Origin: Phytophthora sp. 'mugwort'
Taxonomy: Eukaryota > Oomycota > Peronosporomycetes > Peronosporales > Peronosporaceae
Length of the DNA stretch: 23,769 bases
Assembly: GCA_033558025.1 (NCBI GenBank)
Contig: JAUCEF010000072.1
Location: 1-23,769, forward strand
Reading direction: 5' to 3'
The position numbers were made by a program, and so were the translations under genes. The notes beneath the pieces were generated by a model. The model made no database searches and was not told the origin of the DNA. It saw only the letters and a list, made by a program, of their open reading frames with translations. How positions within the stretch are numbered: the first letter of the stretch is position 1; the number at the start of each line of letters is the position of its first letter. Positions 8,519 to 17,373 of this stretch are shown here, piece by piece.

Positions 8519-9697
8519 ATGTCATTAAAAAAAATTAAAAATTTTTCTATAAATTTTGGTCCACAACATCCAGCGGCTCATGGTGTTTTACGTTTAATTT
8601 TAGAATTAAACGGTGAAGTTGTTAAAAAAGCTGATTCACATATAGGTTTATTACATAGAGGTACAGAAAAATTAATTGAATATAAAAATTATTTACAGGC
8701 GTTACCTTATTTTGATCGTTTAGATTATGTATCTATGATGTGTCAAGAACATGCATATGTTTTGGCTATTGAAAAATTATTAAATTGTGATATACCTTTA
8801 CGAGCACAATATATAAGAGTTTTATTTTCAGAAATAACACGTATCTTAAATCATTTATTAGCTGTATGTTGTCATGCTTTAGATGTAGGAGCTATGACAC
8901 CTTATTTTTGGGGATTTGAAGAACGTGAGAAATTAATGGAATTTTATGAACGTGTTTCTGGTGCACGTATGCATGCAGCTTATTTTAGACCTGGAGGTGT
9001 TAATCAAGATTTGCCTAAAGGTTTGTTAAATGATATATATATTTTTTGTGAACAATTTAATACCCGTTTAGATGAAATTGAAGAAATGTTAACTAATAAT
9101 AGAATTTGGAAACAAAGATTAGTAGATATTGGTATTATATCTGCTAAAGATGCTTTAAATTTTGGTTTTAGTGGTGTTATGTTACGTGGATCAGGTATTT
9201 CATGGGATTTACGTAAAACACAACCTTATGAAATTTATGATCAATTAAAATTTGATATACCTGTAGGTACAAATGGCGATTGTTATGATCGTTATTTAAT
9301 TAGAATAGAAGAAATGCGACAATCAATTCGAATTATTTTGCAAGTACTTAATAAAATTCCCCAAGGTCCTATTAAATTAGATGATAAAAAAATTACAAAT
9401 CCAAATAGAATTCAAATTAAAAATTCTATGGAGTCTTTAATTCATCATTTTAAATATTATTCAGAAAATATTTGTGTAAATGCTGGTGAAACTTATACAG
9501 TTATTGAGGCACCTAAAGGTGAGTATGGTGTTTATTTAGTAGCAGATGGTACAAATAAACCCTACAGATGTAAAATTAAATCACCAGGATTTTTACATTT
9601 ACAAGCATTAGATTTTATAGCTAAAAATCATATGATTGCTGATGTTGTTACAATTATTGGTACTTTAGATGTTGTTTTTGGTGAAATTGATCGTTAA
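8519..9697 (+). CDS. nad7: NADH dehydrogenase subunit 7 (complex I 49 kDa / NuoD)
   Basis: This is the peripheral-arm subunit that forms most of the ubiquinone-binding cavity. The 392-residue protein shows [11 protein letters not shown] (13-23, the quinone-site His loop), LLHRGTEKL (44-52), [43 protein letters not shown] and the C-terminal DVVFGEIDR. The length is normal. The ATG at 8519 follows a long A run with no ribosome-binding motif. It is the first plus-strand gene. The frame is intact. Confidence 0.98.
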   Translation: MSLKKIKNFSINFGPQHPAAHGVLRLILELNGEVVKKADSHIGLLHRGTEKLIEYKNYLQALPYFDRLDYVSMMCQEHAYVLAIEKLLNCDIPLRAQYIRVLFSEITRILNHLLAVCCHALDVGAMTPYFWGFEEREKLMEFYERVSGARMHAAYFRPGGVNQDLPKGLLNDIYIFCEQFNTRLDEIEEMLTNNRIWKQRLVDIGIISAKDALNFGFSGVMLRGSGISWDLRKTQPYEIYDQLKFDIPVGTNGDCYDRYLIRIEEMRQSIRIILQVLNKIPQGPIKLDDKKITNPNRIQIKNSMESLIHHFKYYSENICVNAGETYTVIEAPKGEYGVYLVADGTNKPYRCKIKSPGFLHLQALDFIAKNHMIADVVTIIGTLDVVFGEIDR

Positions 9698-9735
9698 TAT
9701 TAATTATTAGAATAAAATTTTATTTTCAATAAATT

Positions 9736-10154
9736 ATGCAAAAAAAAAAATTTAAAAAGTATAAATTAAATCAATTACAAAAAATTAAACAAACTTATAA
9801 ATATATATATATATTTCGTTATAATGATTTAAATATTAATGAAATAATATCTTTAAAAAAAAAATTAAAAAATTTGATTATAAATCTTTAATATTAAATC
9901 AAAATTTAATTATTGATATTTTTTTAAAATTAAAAGGACAAGGTTCTATTTTAATAATTTATGGAAATAATGAATTAAATTTAATAAGGGATTTATATAA
10001 TTTTAAAAAACTTGAATTAATTTATTTGAGTATTCAAAATAATATTTATTCTAATTTAAAAGTAAAACAAATATTATCTAAAAACTATCCACCTTTAAAT
10101 AATTTAATTGTTCAATCATTTTTAAATTTTATATATTATTTAAGAAAAATTTAA
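9736..10154 (+). pseudogene. Frameshifted small ORF, possibly ribosomal protein L10-like
   Basis: From ATG 9736 the frame reads MQKKKFKKYKLNQLQ..., then YIFRYNDLNINEIISLKKKL, and hits TAA shortly after a 10-A run (9855-9864). One extra A there would join it to a second open frame containing FLKLKGQGSILIIYGNNELN and ending at TAA 10152-10154, for about 138 residues. The pattern resembles bacterial L10 (a YRGLTVAE.. strand and helix, then LKGPTAIAFG), but L10 is usually 160-170 residues and similarity is faint, so no symbol is given. The frameshift sits in a homopolymer and is most simply a one-base undercall. This spot falls just outside the reflected arm, so the second copy cannot check it. 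Neighbours are nad7 (38 bases upstream) and trnH (3 bases downstream). Confidence 0.55.
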
Positions 10155-10157
10155 AAA

Positions 10158-10230
10158 GGCGATTATAACTTAAAGGTAGAGTGTTAGATTGTGGGTCTAA
10201 GTGTTATGGGTTCAAGTCCCATTTTTCGCC
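10158..10230 (+). tRNA. trnH: tRNA-His (GUG), with encoded G-1 and two T-T mismatches
   Basis: Anticodon loop TTGTGGG in stem TTAGA/TCTAA gives GTG. D stem ACTT/GAGT and T arm ATGGG-TTCAAGT-CCCAT are good. The extra 5' G (G-1, 10158) opposite C73 is present in the DNA, the identity element of tRNA-His. The acceptor GCGATTA faces TTTTCGC, leaving T-T mismatches at 5:68 and 6:67. The reflected copy has the same bases. Confidence 0.92.
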
Positions 10231-10252
10231 CATTTTTAAATTAAATTTTTTT

Positions 10253-11728
10253 ATGTTTAATAAGTTTATATTAATTTTTTTACTTATTTTACCATTAATT
10301 ACGGTTATTATATTAGCTTTTTCGAAAAATGAAAAATTTATAAAAAATTTTAGTATTTTTATGTCTTTTTTCATTTTTTTAATGTCATTACCTTTATGGA
10401 TTTTATTTGATAAATCAACTTCTAATTTTCAATATTTATTTAAAATAGAATGGATTAGTCAATTTAATATTAATTTTTATTTAGGTATTGATGGTATTTC
10501 ATTATTTTTTATAATTTTAACAACATTTTTGATTCCAATCTGTATGTTAATTAGTTATGAAATGATTAATAAAAATATAAAAGAATATTTTATTTTATAT
10601 TTTATTTTAGAATTTTGTTTAATCATTTCATTTAGTATATTAGATGTACTTATTTTTTATATTTTCTTTGAAAGTGTATTAATTCCTATGTTTTTAATTA
10701 TAGGTATTTGGGGTTCAAGAGAACGTAAAATTAAAGCTTCATATTTGTTTTTTATGTATACATTAGCAGGTTCATTATTTATGTTTATTGCCATTATTCA
10801 TTTATTTTTAACTGTGGGTACAACTGATTATCAAATATTATATTATAGTAATTTTAATTTTTCATATGAAAAATTTTATTTCTTAGCTTTTTTTTTATCA
10901 TTTGCTGTTAAAGTTCCAATGTTACCTTTTCATGTTTGGTTACCGGAAGCACATGTTGAAGCACCTACCGCAGGTTCTGTACTATTAGCTGGTATTTTAT
11001 TAAAATTAGGATCATACGGTATGATTAGGTTTTTAGTTCCTTTATTTCCTAAAGCTGCATTATATTTTACACCGTATATTTTAGTTTTATGTTTAATATC
11101 TGTTATTTATGCGTCATTAACAGCTATACGACAAACAGATTTGAAACGTATTATTGCTTATGCATCAGTTGCTCATATGAATTTTATAATATTGGGTATT
11201 TTTTCTTTAACTATTCAAGGATTAGAAGGTAGTATTATTCAAATGATTAGTCATGGTTTAGTATCGAGTGGTTTATTTTTTTCAATTGGATGTTTATATG
11301 ATCGATATCATACAAGATTTATTAATTATTATGGTGGTTTAGCACATACAATGCCTTTATTTTGTATTGCATTATTTATTTATGTATTAGCAAATATGTC
11401 TATTCCAGGTTCAAGTAGTTTTGTGGGTGAAATTCTTATTTTAACTGGAGTTTTTGAAGATAATACTACAACAGCTGTTTTTGCGACAATTGGTATGTTT
11501 TTGGGTGGGGTATATTCTTTATTATTTTATAATCGAATTTGTTATGGTAATATTCAAAATATTTATTTAAAAATTTATTATGATTTAACTTATCGTGAAT
11601 TTTTAATTCATTTAATATTAATTATAAATATCTTTTTATTAGGTTTATATCCTAAAATTTTTGAAAGTTGTATGCATGAAAGTGTTTCAAAAATTTTAAT
11701 ACATATTGATTTTTCTTATTTTTATTAA
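10253..11728 (+). CDS. nad4: NADH dehydrogenase subunit 4
   Basis: This is an antiporter-like proton-pumping subunit of complex I. The 491-residue protein includes FYIFFESVLIPMFLIIGIWG with the helix-5 glutamate, FAVKVPMLPFHVWLPEAHVE followed by APTAGSVLLAGILLKLG, RQTDLKRIIAYASVAHMNF and MISHGLVSSGLFF. The start at 10253 (MFNKFILIFLLILP) is chosen because the longer open frame from 10181 reads through trnH. The stop at 11726-11728 lies inside a 13-bp hairpin ahead of trnE. The frame is intact here but broken in the reflected copy at 22045-23515. Confidence 0.98.
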   Translation: MFNKFILIFLLILPLITVIILAFSKNEKFIKNFSIFMSFFIFLMSLPLWILFDKSTSNFQYLFKIEWISQFNINFYLGIDGISLFFIILTTFLIPICMLISYEMINKNIKEYFILYFILEFCLIISFSILDVLIFYIFFESVLIPMFLIIGIWGSRERKIKASYLFFMYTLAGSLFMFIAIIHLFLTVGTTDYQILYYSNFNFSYEKFYFLAFFLSFAVKVPMLPFHVWLPEAHVEAPTAGSVLLAGILLKLGSYGMIRFLVPLFPKAALYFTPYILVLCLISVIYASLTAIRQTDLKRIIAYASVAHMNFIILGIFSLTIQGLEGSIIQMISHGLVSSGLFFSIGCLYDRYHTRFINYYGGLAHTMPLFCIALFIYVLANMSIPGSSSFVGEILILTGVFEDNTTTAVFATIGMFLGGVYSLLFYNRICYGNIQNIYLKIYYDLTYREFLIHLILIINIFLLGLYPKIFESCMHESVSKILIHIDFSYFY

Positions 11729-11749
11729 ACAAAATTTTTTGTTTAATAA
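11722..11749. repeat. 13-bp perfect hairpin enclosing the nad4 stop codon
   Basis: Bases 11722-11734 pair exactly with 11737-11749, with a 2-base turn. The stem covers the nad4 TAA and ends three bases before trnE. It is one of four long stems found on stop codons in this window. Confidence 0.7.
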
Positions 11750-11752
11750 AAA

Positions 11753-11824
11753 GCCCTTTTAGTCTAATGGTTAGGACATTACCTTTTCACGGTAAAAATA
11801 CGAGTTCAATTCTCGTAAAGGGTA
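11753..11824 (+). tRNA. trnE: tRNA-Glu (UUC)
   Basis: This is a complete cloverleaf: acceptor GCCCTTT/AAAGGGT (first pair G-T), D arm GTCT/GGAC, anticodon loop TTTTCAC (TTC), T arm ACGAG-TTCAATT-CTCGT and discriminator A. It lies between nad4 and atp1. Confidence 0.95.
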
Positions 11825-11903
11825 TAAAAAATATATATTTGATATATTTTGGTAATTATAATAATTTATAATTATTAAATAATATGATAATTTAATAACC
11901 TCT

Positions 11904-13433
11904 ATGGCTATTGAATTATCATATATACTGGAATCAAATATTAAAAAATATAAAGATGAAAAAAGTTTACAAGAAACAGGTATTGTTCTTTCAATGAGTG
12001 ATGGTATTGCAAGATGTTATGGTTTAACTAAAATTCAAGCAGGTGAAATGGTTGAATTTAATAATGGTAATATTAAAGGAATGGCTTTAAATTTAGAACC
12101 TGATGTTGTTGGTGTTGTTGTTTTTAGTAATGATAGAGAAATTCAAGAAGGTAATTTTGTACGAAGAACTGGATCTATTGTTAGTGTACCTGTAGGACCT
12201 GAAGTATTAGGTAGAGTAGTTGATGCTTTAGGACAACCCATTGATGGTAAAGGTCAAATTAACAGTAAATTAGAAAGTAGAGTTGAAGTTAAAGCTCCAG
12301 GTATTATGCCTAGAGAAAGTGTTAAACAACCTGTACAAACAGGTTTAAAAGCTGTAGATAGTTTAATTCCTATTGGTCGTGGTCAAAGGGAATTAATTAT
12401 TGGTGATAGACAAACAGGTAAAACATCTATTGCTATTGATACTATAATTAATCAAAGAGAACCTCATTTAAAAAAAGATATAAATAATCAATTATATTGT
12501 ATTTATGTAGGTGTTGGTCAAAAAAGATCAACAATTGCTGAATTAACAAAAACTTTAGAAGAAAAAAATGCAATGTTTTTTTCTGTTATTGTAGCGGCTA
12601 CTGCTTCAGATTCAGCACCCTTACAATATTTAGCTCCATATACTGGTTGTGCTTTAGGTGAATATTTTAGAGATAATGGTAAACATGCTGTTATTTTCTA
12701 TGATGATTTATCAAAACAAGCGGTAGCTTATAGACAAATGTCTTTATTATTAAGAAGACCTCCAGGTAGAGAAGCTTATCCTGGAGATGTTTTTTATTTA
12801 CACTCTCGTTTATTAGAAAGAGCTGCTAAAATGAATAAAAAAATTGGTGGTGGTTCATTAACCGCATTACCTATTATTGAAACACAAGCTGGAGATGTTT
12901 CTGCTTATATTCCAACAAATGTTATTTCAATTACTGATGGACAAATTTTTTTAGAAACAGAATTATTTAATGAAGGTCAAAGACCTGCAATTAGTGTTGG
13001 ATTATCTGTAAGTCGTGTTGGTTCTTCTGCACAAATTAAAGCTATGAAACAAATTGCTGGTACAATGAAATTAGAATTAGCACAATTTAGAGAAGTACAA
13101 GCATTTGCTCAATTTGGTTCTGATTTAGATGCTACAACTCAACAACAATTAAATAGAGGGATTAGATTAACAGAAATGTTAAAACAAGGTTTAAATATAC
13201 CGTTATCTGTTGAAAATCAAATTGTAATTATTTATTTAGGTGTACGTGGTTTCTTAGATAAAATTGCTGTTGATAAAATTTCAAGTTTTGAAATTAGTTG
13301 GTTAAATTTTATAAAAAATAATCATTTTAATATTTTAGAAGAAATCTTAAATAAAAAAGAAATATCTAAAGAATTAGAAAAAAAACTTAATATTTTAGCA
13401 ACAAATTTTACTAATAATTTTATTACAAAATAA
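11904..13433 (+). CDS. atp1: ATP synthase F1 subunit alpha
   Basis: This is the non-catalytic nucleotide-binding subunit of the F1 head on the matrix side. The 509-residue protein has the N-terminal beta-barrel start ([16 protein letters not shown]), the Walker A motif GDRQTGKT at 167-174, Walker B AVIFYDD at 262-268, the DELSEED-side helices, and the family signature [14 protein letters not shown] at 361-374 with the arginine finger R371. The length is normal. The stop at 13431-13433 lies in a 24-of-25-bp stem. The spacer to trnE is 79 bases. The frame is intact here, whereas the reflected copy carries six indels. Confidence 0.98.
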   Translation: MAIELSYILESNIKKYKDEKSLQETGIVLSMSDGIARCYGLTKIQAGEMVEFNNGNIKGMALNLEPDVVGVVVFSNDREIQEGNFVRRTGSIVSVPVGPEVLGRVVDALGQPIDGKGQINSKLESRVEVKAPGIMPRESVKQPVQTGLKAVDSLIPIGRGQRELIIGDRQTGKTSIAIDTIINQREPHLKKDINNQLYCIYVGVGQKRSTIAELTKTLEEKNAMFFSVIVAATASDSAPLQYLAPYTGCALGEYFRDNGKHAVIFYDDLSKQAVAYRQMSLLLRRPPGREAYPGDVFYLHSRLLERAAKMNKKIGGGSLTALPIIETQAGDVSAYIPTNVISITDGQIFLETELFNEGQRPAISVGLSVSRVGSSAQIKAMKQIAGTMKLELAQFREVQAFAQFGSDLDATTQQQLNRGIRLTEMLKQGLNIPLSVENQIVIIYLGVRGFLDKIAVDKISSFEISWLNFIKNNHFNILEEILNKKEISKELEKKLNILATNFTNNFITK

Positions 13434-13479
13434 TATAATTATTTTTTTATTAATAAAAAATAATTATAATATTTTGTAA
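13423..13479. repeat. Long stem-loop (24 of 25 pairs) enclosing the atp1 stop codon
   Basis: Bases 13423-13447 pair with 13455-13479 around a 7-base loop, with a single A-A mismatch at 13433/13469. The stem includes C-G at 13426/13476, so it is not purely an AT run effect. The atp1 TAA is within the left arm. Confidence 0.75.
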
Positions 13480-13637
13480 ATAAAACATAACAGATAAAAA
13501 TTAATTATTTTCTATATAGAAAATAATTTTAAATATTATTCTAATATTAATTTTTTAAAAAATATTTATTCTTTAAGAAGAATTATTTTAAAATTATTAT
13601 TATATTTTTAAATAATTTAAATTTATTTTATTCTATT
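13434..13637. other. Hairpin-rich spacer between atp1 and nad5
   Basis: This 204-base gene-free spacer holds the outer half of the atp1 terminal stem, a 26-base perfect palindrome (13503-13528, centre CTATATAG) and further AT inverted repeats such as the one around TTCTTTAAGAAGAA. No tRNA or conserved ORF is seen. It may contain mRNA end signals. Confidence 0.55.
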
Positions 13638-15632
13638 ATGTTATTATTAACTTTAATTTTTTTACCTTTTTTAGGTTCAGTAGCTTCTGGATTATTTGGT
13701 TTTTATATTGGCCGTAAAGGTTCTGTATTTATAACCACATTAACAACTTTTTTAAGTTGTCTTTTTTCATTTATTATTATATATAATTCAATTACAAATG
13801 AATATGAGTATATTATTTATATTTCAAATTGGATTAATAGTGGTTTATTTAATTGTAATTGGTGTTTTTTATTTGATAGTTTAACTATGATAATGTTAAT
13901 TGTTGTAACAAGTATTTCAACTTTAGTTCATTTATATTCTTCTAAATATATGGATCATGATCCACATTTATCTAGATTTATGTCATATTTATCACTATTT
14001 ACTTTTTTTATGATTATATTAGTTACAGGTGATAATTTTATGCAAATGTTTGTTGGATGGGAAGGTGTTGGTTTTTGTTCATATTTATTAATTAATTTTT
14101 GGTTTACACGTTTACAAGCGAATAAAGCAGCTATAAAAGCTATGTTAGTTAATCGAATTAGTGATTTAATCTTATTATTAGGTGTATTAACTGTTTTTTA
14201 TAATATTAGAACTATTGAATATTTTAGTACATTTGCAGCAATTTCTATTGTTAAAGATTTTAAATTTATTTTTTTTAATTATATTTTAAGTATTATTGAT
14301 GTTGCGTGTATTTTAATTTTTATAGGTGCTATGGGTAAATCTGCTCAAATTTTTTTACATTTATGGTTACCCGATGCTATGGAAGGACCTACGCCGGTTT
14401 CGGCATTAATCCATGCAGCGACTATGGTAACTGCTGGTGTTTATTTAATTGCACGTTGTTCACCAATGTTTGAATATTCAATGTTTTCTTTAAAAGTTAT
14501 TACAATTATTGGAGCTTCTACAGCCTTTTTCTCAAGTACAATTGGTCTAGTACAAAATGATTTTAAAAAAATAGTTGCCTATTCTACTTGTAGTCAATTA
14601 GGTTATATGTTTTTTGCTTGTGGATTATCAAATTATCCTTTAGCTATTTTTCATTTATCAAATCATGCATATTTTAAAGCATTATTATTTTTATGTTCCG
14701 GTGCTGTAATTCATGCTATGGGTGATGAACAAGATATAAGAAAAATGGGTGGTTTAAGAAGAATTTTACCTTTTACTTATATAATGTTTTTAATAGGTTC
14801 ATTATCTTTAATGGGTTTTCCTTTTTTAACTGGTTTTTATTCTAAAGATTTAATATTAGAAGTTGCATTTTCAAGTTTTAGTGAAACAGGTCATTTTGCT
14901 TATTGGTTGGGTACTATTGGTGCATTTTTTACGGCATTCTATTCAACACGTTTATTATTTTTTGCTTTTTTAAGTGAAACTAATGCCTATAAAAATGTTA
15001 TTAAAAATGCACATGATGTTCCATTAGAAATGGGTATTCCTTTAGGAGTTTTAGCATTTGGTAGTATTTTTATAGGTTATATTTCTAAAGATATGTTTGT
15101 TGGGTTAGGTTCAAATTTTTGGAATAACTCAATTTATATAAATCCATTTAATAATCAAATGATTGATGCTGAATTTTTACCAACATTTTTTAAATTATTA
15201 CCTGTTATTTTAAGTTTTTGTGGCTTATTTTGTGCCTTTTATTTATATTTTTTTAAATTTAGATTTTTATATAACTTAAAAATTTCAAAATATGGTCTTT
15301 ATTTTTATAATTTTTTAAATAGAAAATGGTATTTTGATAAAATTTATTATGAATTTATTAATCAATATATATTAAAAGTTGGTTATAATGTAACATATAA
15401 AATGATTGATAAAGGTTTAATTGAAATGTGTGGTCCTTTTGGTTTAATAACCGTTTTTTCTTTCTTAAGTCAAAAAATAATTTTATTACAAACAGGTTAT
15501 ATTTATCACTATTCATTATTAATGTTAATTAGCATTATTTGTTTAATAAATATTATTTTTTTTTCTATTATTTATTTTTTTAATATTATTACTATTTTAT
15601 TATTTTTATTTATTTTTTTATTAATTAAATAA
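13638..15632 (+). CDS. nad5: NADH dehydrogenase subunit 5
   Basis: This is the most distal antiporter-like proton-pumping subunit of complex I, with the long lateral helix at its C-terminus. The 664-residue protein shows MFVGWEGVGFCSYLLI (helix-5 glutamate region), LHLWLPDAMEGPTPVSALIH, KKIVAYSTCSQLGYMFFACG, HLSNHAYFKALLFLCSGAVIH and FPFLTGFYSKDLILE. The N-terminus MLLLTLIFLPFLGS is typical. The stop at 15630-15632 sits in a 20-bp stem. It is followed after 60 bases by nad6 on the same strand. The frame is intact here; the reflected copy has one base less in a T run. Confidence 0.98.
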   Translation: MLLLTLIFLPFLGSVASGLFGFYIGRKGSVFITTLTTFLSCLFSFIIIYNSITNEYEYIIYISNWINSGLFNCNWCFLFDSLTMIMLIVVTSISTLVHLYSSKYMDHDPHLSRFMSYLSLFTFFMIILVTGDNFMQMFVGWEGVGFCSYLLINFWFTRLQANKAAIKAMLVNRISDLILLLGVLTVFYNIRTIEYFSTFAAISIVKDFKFIFFNYILSIIDVACILIFIGAMGKSAQIFLHLWLPDAMEGPTPVSALIHAATMVTAGVYLIARCSPMFEYSMFSLKVITIIGASTAFFSSTIGLVQNDFKKIVAYSTCSQLGYMFFACGLSNYPLAIFHLSNHAYFKALLFLCSGAVIHAMGDEQDIRKMGGLRRILPFTYIMFLIGSLSLMGFPFLTGFYSKDLILEVAFSSFSETGHFAYWLGTIGAFFTAFYSTRLLFFAFLSETNAYKNVIKNAHDVPLEMGIPLGVLAFGSIFIGYISKDMFVGLGSNFWNNSIYINPFNNQMIDAEFLPTFFKLLPVILSFCGLFCAFYLYFFKFRFLYNLKISKYGLYFYNFLNRKWYFDKIYYEFINQYILKVGYNVTYKMIDKGLIEMCGPFGLITVFSFLSQKIILLQTGYIYHYSLLMLISIICLINIIFFSIIYFFNIITILLFLFIFLLIK

Positions 15633-15645
15633 AAATAATAAAATA
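15593..15645. repeat. 20-bp perfect stem-loop enclosing the nad5 stop codon
   Basis: Bases 15593-15612 are the exact reverse complement of 15626-15645, with a 13-base loop. The left arm is the end of the nad5 coding sequence and the right arm holds the TAA. Translation termination and the structure are thus overlapping. Confidence 0.72.
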
Positions 15646-15692
15646 TGTATCTTTTAAGATATAATTATAAATTTATATAATTTAAATACATT

Positions 15693-16403
15693 ATGGATTT
15701 CGAAACAATTTTCTTTTATACTTTTTCAACTATAGCTTTAACTTCAGCTATATTTGTAATATATTCTACAAATACAATATATTCTGCATTTTTTTTAATA
15801 TTAGTTTTTACTAATTCAACTGGATTATTATTAATTTCTGAAATTGAATTTTTATCAATAATGTTAATTATTATTTATGTAGGAGCTATTACTGTATTAT
15901 TTTTATTTGTTATTATGATGCTAGATGTTAATGTTTTAATTGATAAAAATAAAATAAAAAATAATTTTGGTTATTTACCAATTATTTTTTTAATTAGTTT
16001 TATTTTTTTTTTAGAAACGTTTGTTATGTTTAGTAAAGTTTTTACATCATATTACCATTTAATAAATAATTCTTTTTTTACTCAAAAAGTAAATACTTTA
16101 TTTTTTTTTCACGATAGTATGAAAGGTACTTTTGAAATATTTGTTGATGTCAAACCCTTTTTAAAAAATTTTATCTATCAATTAGATACTATTACAAATA
16201 TTGAAACAATTGGACAAATTTTATATAGTTATTATGCTTTTTTTTTTTTAGTTGCAGGTATTATATTATTAATAGCTTTAATAGGAGCGGTTACTTTAAC
16301 TAAAAAGGAAAAAAAAAAATTTTTAAAACAAAATATTTATAAACAACTTTCACGAGATGCATTAAAAGCTATTTTTAATGTATATTCAGATAAAACTGTT
16401 TAA
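15693..16403 (+). CDS. nad6: NADH dehydrogenase subunit 6
   Basis: This is a complex I membrane subunit beside the quinone channel. The 236-residue protein has five hydrophobic helices. The family core is FLSIMLIIIYVGAITVLFLFVIMMLDV, a helix with the pi-bulge GAI region, preceded by NTIYSAFFLILVFTNSTGLLL. Helix 5 (GIILLIALIGAVTLT) is followed by a basic tail. The start at 15693 follows nad5 by 60 bases, and trnR(ucu) begins 17 bases after the TAA. The frame depends on a 10-T run (about 16001-16012) that is one base shorter in the reflected copy. Confidence 0.96.
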   Translation: MDFETIFFYTFSTIALTSAIFVIYSTNTIYSAFFLILVFTNSTGLLLISEIEFLSIMLIIIYVGAITVLFLFVIMMLDVNVLIDKNKIKNNFGYLPIIFLISFIFFLETFVMFSKVFTSYYHLINNSFFTQKVNTLFFFHDSMKGTFEIFVDVKPFLKNFIYQLDTITNIETIGQILYSYYAFFFLVAGIILLIALIGAVTLTKKEKKKFLKQNIYKQLSRDALKAIFNVYSDKTV

Positions 16404-16420
16404 TTCTTAATAAAACTAAA

Positions 16421-16493
16421 ACAATCTTAACTTAATTGGTAGAGTATTAGCCTTCTAAGCTTTAAAATCTTGGTTCAAATCCAAGAGATTGTA
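16421..16493 (+). tRNA. trnR(ucu): tRNA-Arg (UCU)
   Basis: This is a complete cloverleaf: acceptor ACAATCT/AGATTGT, D arm ACTT with GGTAGAGT, anticodon loop CTTCTAA (TCT, reading AGR), T arm CTTGG-TTCAAAT-CCAAG and discriminator A. It is the last gene before the fold, and its position right after nad5-nad6 is one reason for suspecting a stramenopile. Confidence 0.95.
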
Positions 16494-17283
16494 ATTAGTT
16501 TTATTTAAAAATTTCATTCTTAAAAAAAAAATAATTCAATTATTTTTATAATATAAATAATAAAATTTAAATTTTTTAAGAAATAATAAATTAAAAAAAT
16601 CAATTTTTTTCAATAAATATTCTAAAAAATATAAGAAGAATGCGTTCACTTACAAATTTAATATAAATACAGAATATTATTATTGCTAATTCTATAACTT
16701 TTAATCAAGATGGTTTAACATAAGTTATTGATGACATAAATATTTAAATAGATTAATTTTTATTAAATACTCAATAACTAAAATTAAATTAATATCAACA
16801 TAGTTATAATTTAAAATCACATAATTAGTTTTTAATTGGTAAAAATTTACATAATGTATATATTGTATATCTAGAAACCTATTTAATTTGTTAAATAGGT
16901 TTCTAGATATACAATATATACATTATGTAAATTTTTACCAATTAAAAACTAATTATGTGATTTTAAATTATAACTATGTTGATATTAATTTAATTTTAGT
17001 TATTGAGTATTTAATAAAAATTAATCTATTTAAATATTTATGTCATCAATAACTTATGTTAAACCATCTTGATTAAAAGTTATAGAATTAGCAATAATAA
17101 TATTCTGTATTTATATTAAATTTGTAAGTGAACGCATTCTTCTTATATTTTTTAGAATATTTATTGAAAAAAATTGATTTTTTTAATTTATTATTTCTTA
17201 AAAAATTTAAATTTTATTATTTATATTATAAAAATAATTGAATTATTTTTTTTTTAAGAATGAAATTTTTAAATAAAACTAAT
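16494..17283. other. Gene-free centre of the palindrome, two 393-base mirrored flanks around a TTTG loop
   Basis: Each flank of about 393 bases, between trnR and the fold, is AT-rich with no ORF above a few codons and no tRNA or rRNA motif that I can recognise. A slightly GC-richer island around 16638-16654 (AGAATGCGTTCACTTAC) recurs in mirror. The two flanks appear identical base for base. The innermost stem AACCTATTTAA / TTAAATAGGTT closes on TTTG at 16887-16890. Possible roles are an inverted-repeat junction, a replication or recombination hairpin, or a linear-chromosome end. Confidence 0.6.
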
Positions 17284-17356
17284 TACAATCTCTTGGATTT
17301 GAACCAAGATTTTAAAGCTTAGAAGGCTAATACTCTACCAATTAAGTTAAGATTGT
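17284..17356 (-). tRNA. trnR(ucu): tRNA-Arg (UCU), reflected copy
   Basis: This is an exact reverse-complement copy of the tRNA at 16421-16493, with anticodon TCT and all stems unchanged. It is either a genuine second gene in an inverted repeat or the same locus read back. Confidence 0.9.
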
Positions 17357-17373
17357 TTTAGTTTTATTAAGAA

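Larger units (their letters stand above)
9998..16886 (+). repeat. Left arm of a 13.8-kb near-perfect palindrome
   Basis: Every base from 9998 to 16886 recurs in reverse complement between 16891 and 23769. The arms are 6889 and 6879 bases long and are separated by the 4-base loop TTTG. Coordinates map as x + y = 33777 at the fold, drifting to 33767 at the right edge through single-base indels. The left arm holds intact trnH, nad4, trnE, atp1, nad5, nad6 and trnR. The left boundary at 9998 is only where the window ends on the other side, so the true arm may be longer. Confidence 0.97.

Noticed and set aside
10181..10252. Longer N-terminus for nad4
   Set aside because: It translates trnH sequence; MFNKFILIF at 10253 is the natural start.
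16494..16886. A hidden tmRNA, 5S rRNA or rRNA fragment in the gene-free flank of the fold
   Set aside because: I found no T-loop motif with a pairing acceptor and no conserved rRNA segment; a covariance-model search would be needed to exclude a very divergent one.
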